Positions 22,789 through 34,544 of a stretch of DNA of 64,000 nucleotides are shown one piece after another (within the stretch, counting starts at the first letter, position 1; every line of letters starts with the position of its first letter). The DNA comes from Angiostrongylus vasorum (Eukaryota; Nematoda; Chromadorea; Rhabditida; Metastrongylidae), in contig JADANN010000200.1 of NCBI GenBank assembly GCA_018806985.1, forward strand, positions 141,001-205,000. The letters are read 5' to 3'. Below the pieces are notes generated by a model, which did no database searches, was not told where the DNA came from, and worked only from the letters and a program-made list of their open reading frames with translations. Both the position numbers and the translations under genes were made by a program.

Positions 22789-22859
22789 TCGATAACAGAA
22801 CATCGTCCAAAAAATAAAACAAGTTATTGCTGTGGACGACATTTTTCATCAACATCACT

Positions 22860-23110
22860 TAACTGATTTGTTCTACGTCTAAGGTCCAGATAAGATGAAC
22901 AAGTGTTGTTATAACCTGAAGACTACTAACGCTTTCAGTTCCCAGGATCGACTTCCTATTAACATCGACATTGGAATATGAATGCGTCGTTTTCTTGTTC
23001 AGCAATCGCGAGGTTGTTATACAGCATACATTTGCTTCCATAGAAAATTACACAATACAATGGAACAGTAGCTAACGTTTCGGCAGTATCGCATTCTTGA
23101 GAGCCTGGAA
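22860..23110 (-). mobile_element. PLE pseudo-LTR with decayed hammerhead
   Basis: Minus strand: CCAGGCTCTCAAGAATGCG..CGAAACGTTAGCTACTG, then about 200 bp including AATAGGAAGTCGATCCTGGG. Matches the arms at 55927-56370. In the hammerhead core CTGANGA reads CTCAAGA (the essential G is lost), so self-cleavage is unlikely. Confidence 0.65.
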
Positions 23111-23440
23111 AGGTGGACCAATAGACACTTTCGCTTGGCTAATGCTTCCATCGTTTCTCGCGAAAAACAACGTCCTGAGCAGAAAATTACTTCTACTGAA
23201 ACAGCGAAGAACATGGAGCTTTTCTGTACATCATGAGAAAGTGTGTGAGAAAAAAATGGTGTTGTTTTTGGAACAATTTTCTTCTTCTTATACCGTTTAA
23301 TTGGACTAAAATCTCTGGCGAGGGATTTGACGAAGGATTGAGCTTCGTTCTATACGTTATTGACAGTAAACCCTGAATCTTACAGGTATAGATAGAAAAC
23401 TAACTAACCTAGGAAATTATATGTAGATACATATATATAA

Positions 23441-23662
23441 ACTCAATGATGCCGAGATATTTGCAAAACTCCGGACCGCAGGACGAAACGAAGGACCCGT
23501 ATGGTGTGGTGGCGAACGCGTTAGCAGCTGGAAAGGGTAACAGCGCGTTCGTTCCCTACCGCACACACTTACGGTTCGGAGTTTTGCAAACATCTCAGCA
23601 TCATTTAAGTTATATTTCGTACCACCCTCTGCCATTAAAAAGAGTGGGCAGTAAATAATAAA
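23441..23662. repeat. FB1 inverted pair, left arm short
   Basis: A 42-bp left arm (GATGCCGAGATATTTGCAAA, CTCCGGACCGCAG) joins a full right arm (GACGAAACGAAGGACCCG, GGCGAACGCGTTAGC, CGGAGTTTTGCAAACATCTC), whose tail ends CCCTCTGCCATTAAAAAGAG. Confidence 0.8.
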
Positions 23663-24392
23663 CCAAAATTACATACATATATGAAGGAAATTTGGAAAGA
23701 ATTTCTCGAAAACCAGCACTGAAGACAATTTGGCTCTTGAGAATGAAAGAGTAGACTAAAAAATTAACCACATGAAATGATTAAACAGAACAGTGGAGGT
23801 GGACTTCTGTTGCCAAGAACAAATAATATCCGACGAGATGTCACCGAACCCTACTACGATCGATCGTTAAACCGAAAGCACTTCTTGATCCGCTAAGTGA
23901 AGCCTTTGAATAATGCGATGGCATCTATATAGATATTTAGCATCATCTGAGTGAACTACCACACCAAAATCCGCAATGCAAACCAGCCATCCATCCGCCA
24001 ATCTCATTATATAACAATGATACCAGTTAGACGAGTAGAAAATAGTGGTAATGGATATGGTAAGTATGTGGAGACGCAGAGCGAGTTATAGTGACGATTC
24101 CAGAGTATTCAGATATTTTCGTGTGACTCAAACAACCTAAATGACAAACCAGGAAAGAGAGAGTACTTTTTATCTTATCACTTCATTCATTATTTCATTT
24201 CTTGATAGGATTACTACAGAATGAGAGGAGCCTAGAGTTAGGTTAATAAATTATGAACAATGCTCATTGCATGCAATCACAAGTGGCATAAAATAATTGC
24301 GTCTTTAACTTAGCTCACAGCGAATTTTATTAGTTGAATTAAAAAAAATGTCAGAATATTTAAGTCTTTACGAACGAGGTATATGTGTCCTT

Positions 24393-24528
24393 TTATTTTA
24401 TAGCAGTAAAATTCTGAGGTTCAGGAGCAGCAACGTGTTTCTTTTCATTTTTCTTTGTCCAAGCTTGTACTTCGAACACCGAAGCGGCTGAGGATATGGT
24501 GTTCCAGAACAAGGCTAATTTTCTTCCA
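24393..24528 (-). CDS. Terminal exon of an unidentified gene
   Basis: Open from an AG at 24529 to TAA at 24393-24395, 44 residues, including GRKLALFWNTISSAASVFEV and a polar end KKHVAAPEPQNFTAIK. The stop sits in AAAATAAAAG, next to a poly(A)-signal-like AATAAA variant. The acceptor is weak (no polypyrimidine tract), so support is mainly the protein-like composition. A PLE begins about 110 bp upstream on the same strand, which may have separated this exon from its gene. Family not recognised; one possible membrane segment (LALFWNTISSAASVF). Confidence 0.35.
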
Positions 24529-24639
24529 CTGTGTGTTCCGAATGTTTACTGTGCGGTTTTGCGTTAATGATGTTCAAAACATGAACTTCGTCTTCAGTCT
24601 TTTATGATCATAACACCGAACAAATTTGAAAGTCAGACT

Positions 24640-25690
24640 TCAAGAGTCGTTTTTTATAGCTTGAGTTCTCAACTCATCAACGACTCTTGTTATAAAAGAA
24701 TGATCGGTAATCATCAAAAAATTAGTGTTGGGCGCTATGGGATAAAAGACAGAAGGTGAAGCTGAAGGAATGTTCTTTAACTGGGCCACAGTACTAGTTA
24801 AATATCTAGTCTTTGATCTCACGTCCGACTTTCTATTAACCTCGGCATTGATCAAGTAATTCTTCTTATTCTTGCTGAGCAAACACGAGGTGTTATTTTT
24901 TTATTCTTTACTCACGAACAAGCTGACGTTTCGGCGGATTTCGCCTTTCTCAGAGCCTGGAAAGGTCAAGTTGACAGCGATCTATTCGGCGAAACACCTC
25001 CATAACCAAACAGAGAAAACGCTAAACCTAGATTCCAATCACATTGAACACAAAAATAGCTTCTTTGCAGACTCACCGCTTTCTAGGAGTCTTCCACTGA
25101 GTATGTCGCGTGGAGACCAACCGCACGGAATTCACATGGAAGCGTAATGTGCCCTTCTGATCAGAATAATAGGTTTATATATTGCCCAATATCACGCGTC
25201 ACAATGAGGCATTCTTCCCTGCGGTTCATTTTTCGGATTTCTGGAATTGATCCAGAACGCATCGAGAGTTTTGCGCGCTTGTGTTCGCGATTCCCGTGCG
25301 AGGATCGTGACATGTACTTCAAAGTCCTCCGCGTTATGTCTCTGGGTCCCATGTGTGCCTAGTGAGGTATTTGGTTTACGTTTACCGACTAGACGTTCTT
25401 TTATGCGGACACAGAGTGGTCTTCCCGTTTCGCCAATGCATTCGTCTCCGCATGCCTTACAGGAGATCAGAAACACTGTACCCGAGCTCACGCAATCACC
25501 GTCTCTGCCATTAGGGGAATTTATGCAATTTTGCGTTGCACATAGACGGTCATATAAGCGGTTACGAACTAGCTGGCGCCTAAGAGTAATGCACATTAGA
25601 TCAAATTTCGACGTAGCCTTATGCACTGCTAAACTGCAACCTCATTCCTCTAACATCCGTAATAATTTCGATATTAGACTTAGACTCTAA
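24640..25690 (-). mobile_element. Penelope-like element, 5'-truncated, with pseudo-LTR
   Basis: Minus strand: a 144-codon frame at 25626-25192 contains the PLE-type GIY-YIG endonuclease region (VFLISCKACGDECIGETGRP, where the usual YIG is CIG; then THGTQRHNAEDFEVHVTILA). It is followed by a stop-containing tail and a hammerhead-like motif at 24919-24961 (CTGAGAA for CTGANGA; stem II GGCG/CGCC; GAAACGTC). A pseudo-LTR block then contains GCCGAGGTTAATAGAAAG. GIY-YIG endonuclease fused to RT is diagnostic of endonuclease-bearing PLEs. The RT domain itself is missing, so the copy is 5'-truncated and dead. Confidence 0.85.
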
Positions 25691-26999
25691 GTAGTTAGCT
25701 AGGTCTTTGGTTTCCTAACAATAACGACCTAGTTTCTTCCTAGTTAGACTGCAGCAAGAGCACATTACCTCCACATAGACCCATGTGGAAATTTCACGAA
25801 TAATTAAAAAGTGGATTTTCTTTTTTCATTCTCTTTGAAGACTTGGGAAGTAGTGGGAATGTGGCACCCCTACTACAAAAATATCTTTCCAAAATCTAAT
25901 CCGATGGGGATTGCTTGCTTTTTCTTAGCAAAACCATCCTTTTCTTCATTTTGACTTTTCGGAAATCGTAGGTATTAGATTTCAAGGAGTGGGAGTGAAT
26001 AGCGCATGGATTGGGAGTGGTCCACGATTTAGTTCTCGGTACCACTCGGCGACCTGAGCTACTACCGACTTTCATCCTTTCGAGTATCAGATTACCCTCT
26101 GTGAGGAAAACTTACTGATTTGATATGTCGTTAGGATCTAAAAATCATTGTTTGAAGCAAGTGCGCAATCAGTCATCTCTACGATGGTTCTTGGAGTCGA
26201 ATGTACGACACATCCTTAAAGGATTGGTCAGAATCGGCTATTTTATCCCTTTTTATATCATCCACTCATTTCAAAGCGATCGTGCCACTTTGGGACAGCT
26301 AAAACCTTTTTGAAGTTAATTTTGAACGATTCGTATTAAAAAAACACTAGCAATTGTGTTGCTGGAACATCCAATGTTTCTCCAAATTTGTTCCAACTAA
26401 GTAAACGTTCTTAAACCATTACACTGCCATCTAAGAGAGCCTTCGATTTTTTTTAGGAAGTAAAAAGAGGCGTGGTAAATCTCCACAAATCCATTTTTCA
26501 GTAAGATTTCTTTCTTTCTATTGCACATGCCCATCTTGGTAGCCCCATCTTCGTAGCTAATTTACGACAGCTACCGCTTTTTTGCTTGATCCTTTGCCAT
26601 TTTTTTTCTTTCACTACACACTTTCTCTTTCAACTCTCCAAAAACGTATCTCACTTTTTTTTTATCTAAACGTTTTCTAGTGCATTGACGTTCTTAAACG
26701 AATTCTGCATGATTCCTTCAAAATCTGCCAACCTATTACCCTGGAGTACATCATTCAGTGCCGAATTCTTCAGGATACTAACTAGGATTCTTGTGTGGTC
26801 CGTTGCGAGTTCATCGGATTAGATTATTCGATGGTCATTCATGAATCGTACGGGTTTCTAGCGTAGTATTTGCTCCTATGCTGTTCTTTCTAACATTACT
26901 GGTTTTTCCGTGGTGAATAAGAAAACATTTATTTAAATCAGACTTTTTTTCAGGAATCATTACAAGTCACTTTTCTTCTTCAGTGAGTAAACAAGAGGT
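25691..26999. other. No firm feature; possible 22-nt exon at about 26110-26140
   Basis: AT-rich. On the minus strand ATGATTTTTAG precedes ATCCTAACGACATATCAAATCA and a GTAAGT donor, which would make a micro-exon in a phase that could join the exon at 24528. This is unsupported beyond splice consensus. Confidence 0.25.
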
Positions 27000-27130
27000 T
27001 GGTGTTACAGCACATATTAGCACATAATAGCTGACGGTTCGGCGGTTTCGCCTTCTTAGCTTGGAAGGTTCAAATTGAAATGCATTCTACTCAGCCAAAC
27101 ACTTTCATGACCTTAGCAGATAAGACCTAA
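27000..27130 (-). mobile_element. Decayed PLE hammerhead/pLTR piece
   Basis: Minus strand: AGCTAAGAAGGCGAAACCGCC followed by GAACCGTCAGC. It matches the PLE hammerhead block but both core strands are mutated (CTAAGAA; GAACCGTC). Confidence 0.55.
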
Positions 27131-27174
27131 CACATAAATTTGCGCTCACATAGTAAATAGCTCCTTAAATACAT

Positions 27175-29555
27175 TCACCGTTCTGTTCTTCTCAATTCTT
27201 CCAGTTATTTTCCGGGAACCAGCTACACAGTCTTGCATGGACGAGGAATGTGCCTGAGTCAGGTCGTAGAATCAGTTTGAGGGATGGCGCTAAATTACGG
27301 GTTTGCTCATTGAAGGAAAACAGTAAATTATTGATTAATCTCGAGGTTAATCGGAAGCGGATCTTGGGATTTATTACAAATCACGCTAATTATGCACTTT
27401 CTGATCGTATTCGCTTCATAACAACTGTCGTCCCAGCGTTGCACCTCATAATGGCTTAATCGCGGAAAAATTATTACTTACATGATCTTATTTACACCTA
27501 GATATAACCTTAAAGTTCTTCCAGTTGAAATTTCACTTTTGTTGCAATGCGTAGCAAAGATTTTGGGCCAAATAAAAAGTATGAGCACTTCGATAGAGAC
27601 AACCGGCTTATTAGCTAACCCTAAATATACCTATCTTTCCTCCAAGGTGACCCTGGCTAACTGCTGGTGCTATCTCGCTGAAAAAAGCAGTAAAACTAAC
27701 AAATTCTATAGTCCTAATGAAAATCTGATGTATAATAAAACTTTTGCTCTGTTAAAGAGTATTTACTGGTTTTGTTTTGTAACGAGTGAGCCCACCAGCT
27801 GTGTTGTTCATGTAGTTTGATGAAGGAAATCACCAGCATCAGAAAATTATTCTCAGTTAGGTCTCCATATCTTATATTATAGTGAGGCATTCGGTCTTCC
27901 AATTCATATTTTTAGGATTGTTAAGCGTTTGTCCAAAATCTCTTAAGAGTTTTGTGTGTTGACGTTTCTGATTCCTGCGCTAGAATCATGACTGTCACCT
28001 CGAAATCACCACCTTTGCATCTTGGTTCCCTGTGTGTACCTAGAGGAGTAATTTGTCGACTTCAAGCCTTCCACTTAGGTATTCTTCCCTTGCGAGCACA
28101 GACCTAACGAATCGATCTACTCTTCTCGCTGATGTATTTATCAACAGAAACCCTGTGAGAAATCAGGAATATTTTTTCGTGAATTTATACAATCCTCATT
28201 TCTGTCCATAGAGCAGTTAGCCTTTTCCAATGACTGCGAAACAGCAGTGACTCGTTTTAGCACTAGGAGAAGAGCTACGCGCAGAACAATCTTTCAAGCT
28301 TAAATAAGACTTCCTTCTTCCATAGTGCTTCCTTTGCATTCATCGAAATAAGCACGACTGTTAAGAGATGCTTTAAAAGAAGTGGTCTGGAGAGCTCTTT
28401 GGCAGTTATTGAACTTTCACAAAAGACTTCGCAGCGTCAACCAATTTGAAACCAACTAAACAACGACGAATTTTATAACAATGATTAATGCTGTAGTTAA
28501 AAATGAGATCTCGCTCTTAAATATTTATCTCACAGGTGGAAATCTCGCAGAGGTTAGAAGAAACCCATCAAATAACCAACCCAGGTCACCATGATATCAA
28601 CCTTCAGCTCAGGATTACAGCTAGCATTATCAGTTAACGCAAGTAGGTAACGAATGATATGATCATCATCGGACACTTTGCCAACTTTCTTCCACTTTTT
28701 TCTTCGTTTTATAAAAACATCTTGTCCATCCAATGAATACGCTGAACAGTTCCCAGCACATTTTTTCCTGTCCTCTTTTTCATATCCTCTTCAAAATTAT
28801 TTCTTATAACCGCTGATAATGAAGAATAAAAATCTCCGCTACGTTTTGGATCTGCTGACTAAGCAATATCTGGCTGGATAGGGCGAGTATATTTTCATTA
28901 TGTAAATAAGGTTATTTTTCACGTAAACTCTCACCAGCGCTCAATGAAATTTTTTTGAAACTTTCAAGTTTTATTTTCTTATATACCTTCATCCAAAATA
29001 AATCCTGTGTCACATAGCCTGGGCAGATTCATGTCCTGAACTGCTGTGTGCGATAGGGATTCGTCTGTCCAGCACGGTCTTCGAGGCTGTGGAGTAATTT
29101 ATCACTAGCTTTTAGATAAGCGAACTAAACCTGATCCATCGTTGTGAGACAATGCCACATTAAAAAACAACTTATATCGTTCGATAGAAGCCCTCTGTTG
29201 CTAGCATAATCGTCGGCGACTGGCTCTGGTGACAACTTGGGAATTCCGTAACACGGCTACCTTGAAAATCTTTGAGACTTTGCCTAGTCCAACACGATTT
29301 TCTCGAACGATTTTTAAGTCGCTCTTAACCTTTTCAGTTAATGTAGGACTCGTTTAGTTCTGTTCACTATATTGTGATAATTAATCAATAGTCTGCGATT
29401 TCGCGGGTGTCCGCTGCTGAAATAGTAATTTTTCTTTCCCACCCAGTTTTCATTTTCCCACATGACACTTGGAATTTCTGTGAAAAAGGAAGGTTTTTTT
29501 GAATATTTTGCTATTCCGTTGACTTTTTTATAGTTCTTTAAGAGATTTTCACGAT
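27175..29555 (-). repeat. Arm II of the large inverted duplication
   Basis: Reverse complement of 15856-19267, without the 1.04-kb segment at 17708-18752. At the corresponding junction arm II reads AGCAGTAAAACTAACAAATTC without interruption. Plus-strand phrases CCTGAGTCAGGTCGTAGAATC and GAGGTTAATCGGAAGCGG are the pseudo-LTR-like end. The arm ends where the PLE at 29560 begins. Confidence 0.85.
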
Positions 29556-29559
29556 TAGT

Positions 29560-30860
29560 GGTGTGCTTAGAGCACAAGAGGAAATGGACAAATGTTTGGA
29601 GTTGTTGAACGAACAGTCAGAGTATATCAAGTTTACCCGAGAGAAACCGAAAGAAAACTGGCTTCCATTCCTGAACGTCTAAATGAGCCTATCAGAAAAT
29701 GGGTACATTACAAAATGGTACCGAAAGCCAAGTAGTAAAGACATCTTGGTTCATTACCTCTTCTTCACCCCTCTCACACGAAAAGGGCGCTTGTAAGAAA
29801 CATGTTTCGAACAGCAACCAACGTGTGCGCGGGAAGAGAGGAGAGAGAGGAGTCGCGGAACTTAGCACGACAAACAGCCATTTCTTATGGCTACTAAACT
29901 GTAGCTCGGGATAGGTGTAGAGGAAATCCTAGACCCCTTAACGACAACTCTAGCGATAGAAAGGTCCCGTTTGTCCTACTTTTTCATCTCAAATGATGTA
30001 AGTGCAGCTATATAACGCTGCTTAAGAAGGGTGGGTCTTGAGGATTCGGCAAACGTAGTTGAAATGCCACCAAGTAATCTTAGGCGCCAGCTAGTTCATA
30101 ACCGCCTATTTGATGGTCTATGTGCAACGCAAAATTGCATAATTTCCTCTAATGGCAGAGACGGTGATTGCATGAGCTCGGGTACAGTTTACCTGATCTC
30201 CCTGTGAAGCGTGCGGAGACGAATACATTGGCGAAACGGGAAGACCACTCTGTGTCCGCATAAAAGAACGTCTAGTCGGTAAACGTTAAACCAAATACCT
30301 CACTAAGCACACATGGGACCCAGAGACATAACGTGGAGGACTTTGAAGTACATGTCACGATCCTCGCACGGGAATCGCGAACACAAGCGCGCAAAACTCT
30401 CGATGCGTTCTGGATCAATTCCAGAAACCCGAAAATGAACCGCAGGGAAGAATGCCTCATTATCACCCGTGATATTGGGCAATATATAAGCCTATTGTTC
30501 TGATGAGAGGGGGCACATTACGCTTCCATGTGAATTCTGTGCGATTGGTATCCACGCGACATAATCAGTGGGAAGACTAATAGAAAGCGGTGGATGTGCA
30601 AAGAAGCTATTTTGTGTTCAACGTGATTGAAATCTATGTTTAGCGTCTTCTCTGTTTGGTTATGGAGGTGTTTGGCCGAATAGGTTGCTGTCAACTTGAC
30701 CTTTCCAGGCTCTGAGGAAGGCGAAATCCGCCAAAACGTCAGCTTGTTCATGAATAAAGAATAAAAATAACACCTCGTGTTTGCTCAACAAGAATACGAA
30801 GAATTACTTGATCAATGCCGAGGTTAATAGAAAGTTGGACGTGGGATTTATCTAGGTAAT
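29560..30860 (+). mobile_element. Penelope-like element: RT C-terminus, GIY-YIG, hammerhead, pLTR
   Basis: Plus strand in order: RT C-terminal part at 29590-29900 (broken frames: LELLNEQSEYIKFTREKPKE, NWLPFLN, TKWYRKPSSK); linker and GIY-YIG endonuclease at 30070-30480 with frameshifts (GDECIGETG-type residues recoverable across frames); hammerhead-like motif at 30705-30748; pLTR block AATGCCGAGGTTAATAGAAAG at 30817. Colinear with the copy at 24640-25690 but on the other strand and longer at its 5' end. In the hammerhead, stem I (6 bp) and stem II (GGCG/CGCC) are intact but GAAA is AAAA. 5'-truncated and frameshifted. Confidence 0.85.
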
Positions 30861-32124
30861 ATTAGTATGGGGTGTACTGGTATTCCTGAAATAAACAATA
30901 GCTTTTCTATAACTAGAGGGAATTGACTTGTTGTGAACATGAAAGTATTGTTGGAGAGACCTAGTACTATCATTTTATGAGGACGGATGGATATATCTAT
31001 ATGAAGTGAAAGGAAATATCCGAAGATTCGACCTATGTGAACGACCGAAAATCAAGGACGTCGTTTCACAGACACAATGTCGAAGATAAGGGTGACCTTG
31101 ACAGGTAATGAAAGTGTGAACGAATACCGAACGATAGGAGTCCTTAATGACTGGATTACTGATGATGCAACGTGCTGCAGGAAGCCTCACGGATCTGATG
31201 GGCATAGGTCATCTTGAAAACCCTAGAAGAAATATGTGACGCTCAAAGGGCCCTTTGAGCGAGCAGCGTTGAGCTACCTTTGTACGCTCGAGAAAGAAAT
31301 GAATATTTACTAGCAGCTGCTTGATTCACTCAACAATTAACGGGGGTGACAGGTAACAGAAGTGATGGGTATGAACCGCATGTATTTCAGTTTTTACTAT
31401 ATATCGCTGTGTCCCATGATGCAAACACATTTCTCTCAGCATTTTTTAAGCCTTTTGTTGGTTATACCAAGTTTATTTCTGCACTTTTTTATGCACGACC
31501 ACTCCATGAAATAACCATAATTCATCACAGCGAAAAAAAGTGAAGTAACAGTCAATTCTGTTTGTCAAATTAGCACTCTGTGAGTTTGTTAGAGAAGAGC
31601 CCCTTTGTATGTTTCTCGAACACAGAACGTAGGTTTTTAGGCCTTCACGTGCCCAATTATGTATTGAATAGGAGGGTACGAACCATTACAAGAATTTTAG
31701 AAAAAGGTGTTGTGCGCCAAATAAACTATCAGACGGCAAATACCTCTATAGAGCTCATACCGACTACTTGGGGCTCTGCGTGTGAACGTATAGAATGCAC
31801 ACCGTCCGCAATGTGTTAAATCAAACAGGTATGGATGAGGATGCAGCAGCTACTGCTTAGGAGCAGAGACATGTAAAAACTAGCGCTCTTCACATCCTTT
31901 AGTTCCATTCATGTTCTGATATCATTTTCAGAGACTGAGCCCTAGGCAAATAGGGATGAGGTTGAAATCAGCCTACATCGCCCATTTAACAAGGCGATGA
32001 AGTTAATTAATTCAGATAGGCGAATACAGCGATATACTGCTGCGATTTGGGTCCACAGTGAAAAAAAAACGAATTAAGGTATTAATTATCGAACAGGTCT
32101 AAGGAGATTTAAAACACGATGGTC
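30861..32124. other. Unassigned; perfect 22-bp palindrome inside
   Basis: No repeat family recognised. A plus-strand frame at 31394-31543 after GTATTTCAG (LLYIAVSHDANTFLSAF) could be an exon, but a second frame through the same bases is also open, so I do not call it. Confidence 0.3.
31240..31261. repeat. Perfect 22-bp palindrome
   Basis: Centre at GGG|CCC: the half CGCTCAAAGGG is followed directly by its exact reverse complement CCCTTTGAGCG, with no spacer. It is not within a recognised repeat. Confidence 0.9.
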
Positions 32125-32312
32125 ACCACTGGAAAAATACGCTGTGCACCCATCTTTCACATTTACTCTACGGATTCCAGCATTTCTCCCATTCGATTCG
32201 TTCCCCTCGCACCTATCAGCAACGAAGGTCTTCCAGCTTTTTACGGATGGCTTAGGTTGCTGCTTGAGGGAACAGATGGGCGCTTACGTCGGCAGGGCAT
32301 TACATCAACTGC
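32125..32312 (-). repeat. SINE-2 copy, 3' part
   Basis: Minus strand: AGCAGCAACCTAAGCCATCC, GAAGACCTTCGTTGCTG, GGTGCGAGGGGAACGAATCG and GTGAAAGATGGGTGC match the bodies at 56780-56900 and 60760-60880. Confidence 0.7.
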
Positions 32313-32541
32313 ATGACACTGGACCTTGGGTTACAGTAGTAATAGAGATCGGATGACATTCCAGAGTTGTGTGTTCTTTTTTTCTTTACCAATCTTTGCC
32401 TTTTTTTGTAGATAAGTCCCACAAAAACGAGCTTTGCTCCAATTTTTAAAAGCCGCTCCGTAGTAGTGATATCGAAATTGATACATAATTGACAAAGCGG
32501 TGGCATTTACGGTGTCTGTCAATATTTTAAAGGTTTCATAC

Positions 32542-33258
32542 AGTATTCCCCTCAACACGTATAGCGCTTGCACAATTAGTGATAGCAAATGCATTGTTGT
32601 ATCTTAGTCTAACTATTTGTGCGTAGTTGATGAATAAGTAATATCCGACGATTCTTGGTCGTCTCCACCTAAATGAATTCATATATGCACTGAAAGGGTC
32701 CAACAAACTACTGCTCAGCATTTCTAGTCTTCAATGCCAAAGCTCAGTCAACCAAGCTTGGATGCCCCCTCTCACCATAGCTACAAATAGTACGGAACCT
32801 CATGTGAAAAGTGTTGTACACTCGTATCGATCCAATGAGTGAGAGCTAGTTTGTGACTTAAGTGTTTCGAGGAGGAAAATGAGGTCTCTGGTAATAATCA
32901 GTCACTTTGTTATAGCTGATATTAGCCATTTATTATGTGAATCATTTTTATCACACATTTAACATTCCCCACGATGAGGCTGCTTTTCGACAGCAGACGA
33001 TATTGTCTCCATCAATAGAGTAGTGCAAGAGTTGAGAACTGCACATATTCATGGATGAGAAATGATTTGCTTAAATCGCGCGCATACTCTTTCATGAAGT
33101 TTCCAGAAAACTGGAAACAACTTTCCAGGGAATTATGATGAATCGTTTCCGGTGCAATGATTGTAATCACAAACGCACGTGGTACGTTGAGAAACATCAT
33201 CTGGCCTTGTTGGACCAGAGCTCGCTTATTCAATATGCTTCCTTTTCCAAAATATGAG
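32542..33258 (-). CDS. Two phase-matched exons of an unidentified gene
   Basis: Exon 33258-33088 follows TTTTTTTCTTGTAG and ends at AAAGA|GTATGC. It encodes SYFGKGSILNKRALVQQGQM, MFLNVPRAFVITIIAPETIH and more, 56 residues. Exon 32689-32542 follows GGACCCTTTCAG and ends at ACT|GTATGA, encoding AYMNSFRWRRPRIVGYYLF, NYAQIVRLRYNNAFAITNC and more, 49 residues. Phases join exactly (2 then 1). Both exons lack start and stop, so they are internal. The PRAFVITIIAPET segment is hydrophobic. I considered extracellular domains of Patched-related proteins but cannot support it. A SINE-2 copy lies just downstream. Confidence 0.45.
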
Positions 33259-33934
33259 CTACAAGAAAAAAAGAGTGACCAAATGTACTTCGTGACTTTC
33301 AAAAAAATGCATTTTCATCTTTCAAGAATAGGAAAAGTTGTTTCCAGCTGGCGAAGATCTGAAGGTTCCATGGATTACTATTCCAAGAAATAAAGTTCCT
33401 TAAAAGCTGAGACATTGTGGATGAAATTTTTTTAAACACCCCATTATTAACGCATCCTGTGACTCCACATGAGCTCACAAATGTGTGTGTCGAAGGCCAC
33501 ACAACATTAAGAAAAAGGAGATCCGAAGTTTTCGCTGCCCATTAATGTCAATGAAGTAACTGTTGAGATGCAAAAACGACGTCTCTGTTCAATAAAAGCA
33601 ACGAAAACCTCATGTATTCTTTTAAATATTCTGGTCACATTTTCTCTGAAAATGTACATTTTAATGATTAATAAAATTTCCGATTTTTTGAGAAGACGGT
33701 TTCAGACTAGTTGAGCAGAATAAGATATTGACTATCACCTGCGTTTTTTTCTGATTCCTTTATCATTCTGCTTCTTTCCTTTCTTATTGCTCTCCTGTTG
33801 ACATGTAGTTTTTTTTTAACCTTGAAGTTATAATCAGCATTATTTAACACTGTTTTAATATTCTGAGTAACTATGCAGTGCCTTATAGAACAAAATATTG
33901 GAGGAACGCAAGATAGTTGAGTAACGTGTACTGA

Positions 33935-34215
33935 AGAGCGCGTGTAGCGCAGTGTTTATAGGTGCCCTAGAATGCATACATGGTTGAAGGCTCTATCCCG
34001 CTCCCCAGGTTCACCACGATTTCCATCGCTCTGGGGGCAGGTAAATTGTTACCAGATTTGTCTGGGAGAGTAACAGCACTGATTTGATAGATCGGTGGGC
34101 CATGGAGAGTCATTGTAATGGTCAGGTATGCATTCAGTAGCCTCCAAACGATGATTAATGAAGTCGAATGCACGCCGCATCCCTTAGCGATTGATCAAAG
34201 CGGAAAGCTTCATTA
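33935..34215 (+). repeat. SINE-1, plus orientation
   Basis: Head GCGCGTGTAGCGCAGTG, body AGATTTGTCTGGGAGAG, GGTGGGCCATGGAGAGTC, tail GCATCCCTTAGCGATTGATC. Orientation opposite to the copy at 34545-34815, leaving about 330 bp between them. Confidence 0.85.
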
Positions 34216-34544
34216 TTTTGTGCATTCTTTAACGTGTACTAAAGCTCTCGTGTAAGACCCCTATACACTTGTCTGAAAAATTTCCACTGAACAGGGATAA
34301 TGTGGAATAATTTCGTAATTCGCAACCCTTACCATTTATTTACCTCCATATTCAATTCATGTTCGTGTGCAAATAAATTGTGAAGATTTTCGTCATCTTC
34401 TTTGTAAAAGTTTATACTTTATTCTTACAAATTTCACATTCCTTTCTACACTATTCTCGTCAAATAGGTTAAACTCTCATAATAAACTAGAAATTCTGTA
34501 CGGCATAATATGTTTTTACCATATTTCATAAAAGAAAAATACAG

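Noticed and set aside
32331..32500. ABCC transporter exon (LLKIGAKLVFVGLIYKKRQR)
   Set aside because: The phrase resembles an ABCC membrane segment, but its phase does not join the exon at 32542 and the acceptor is missing.
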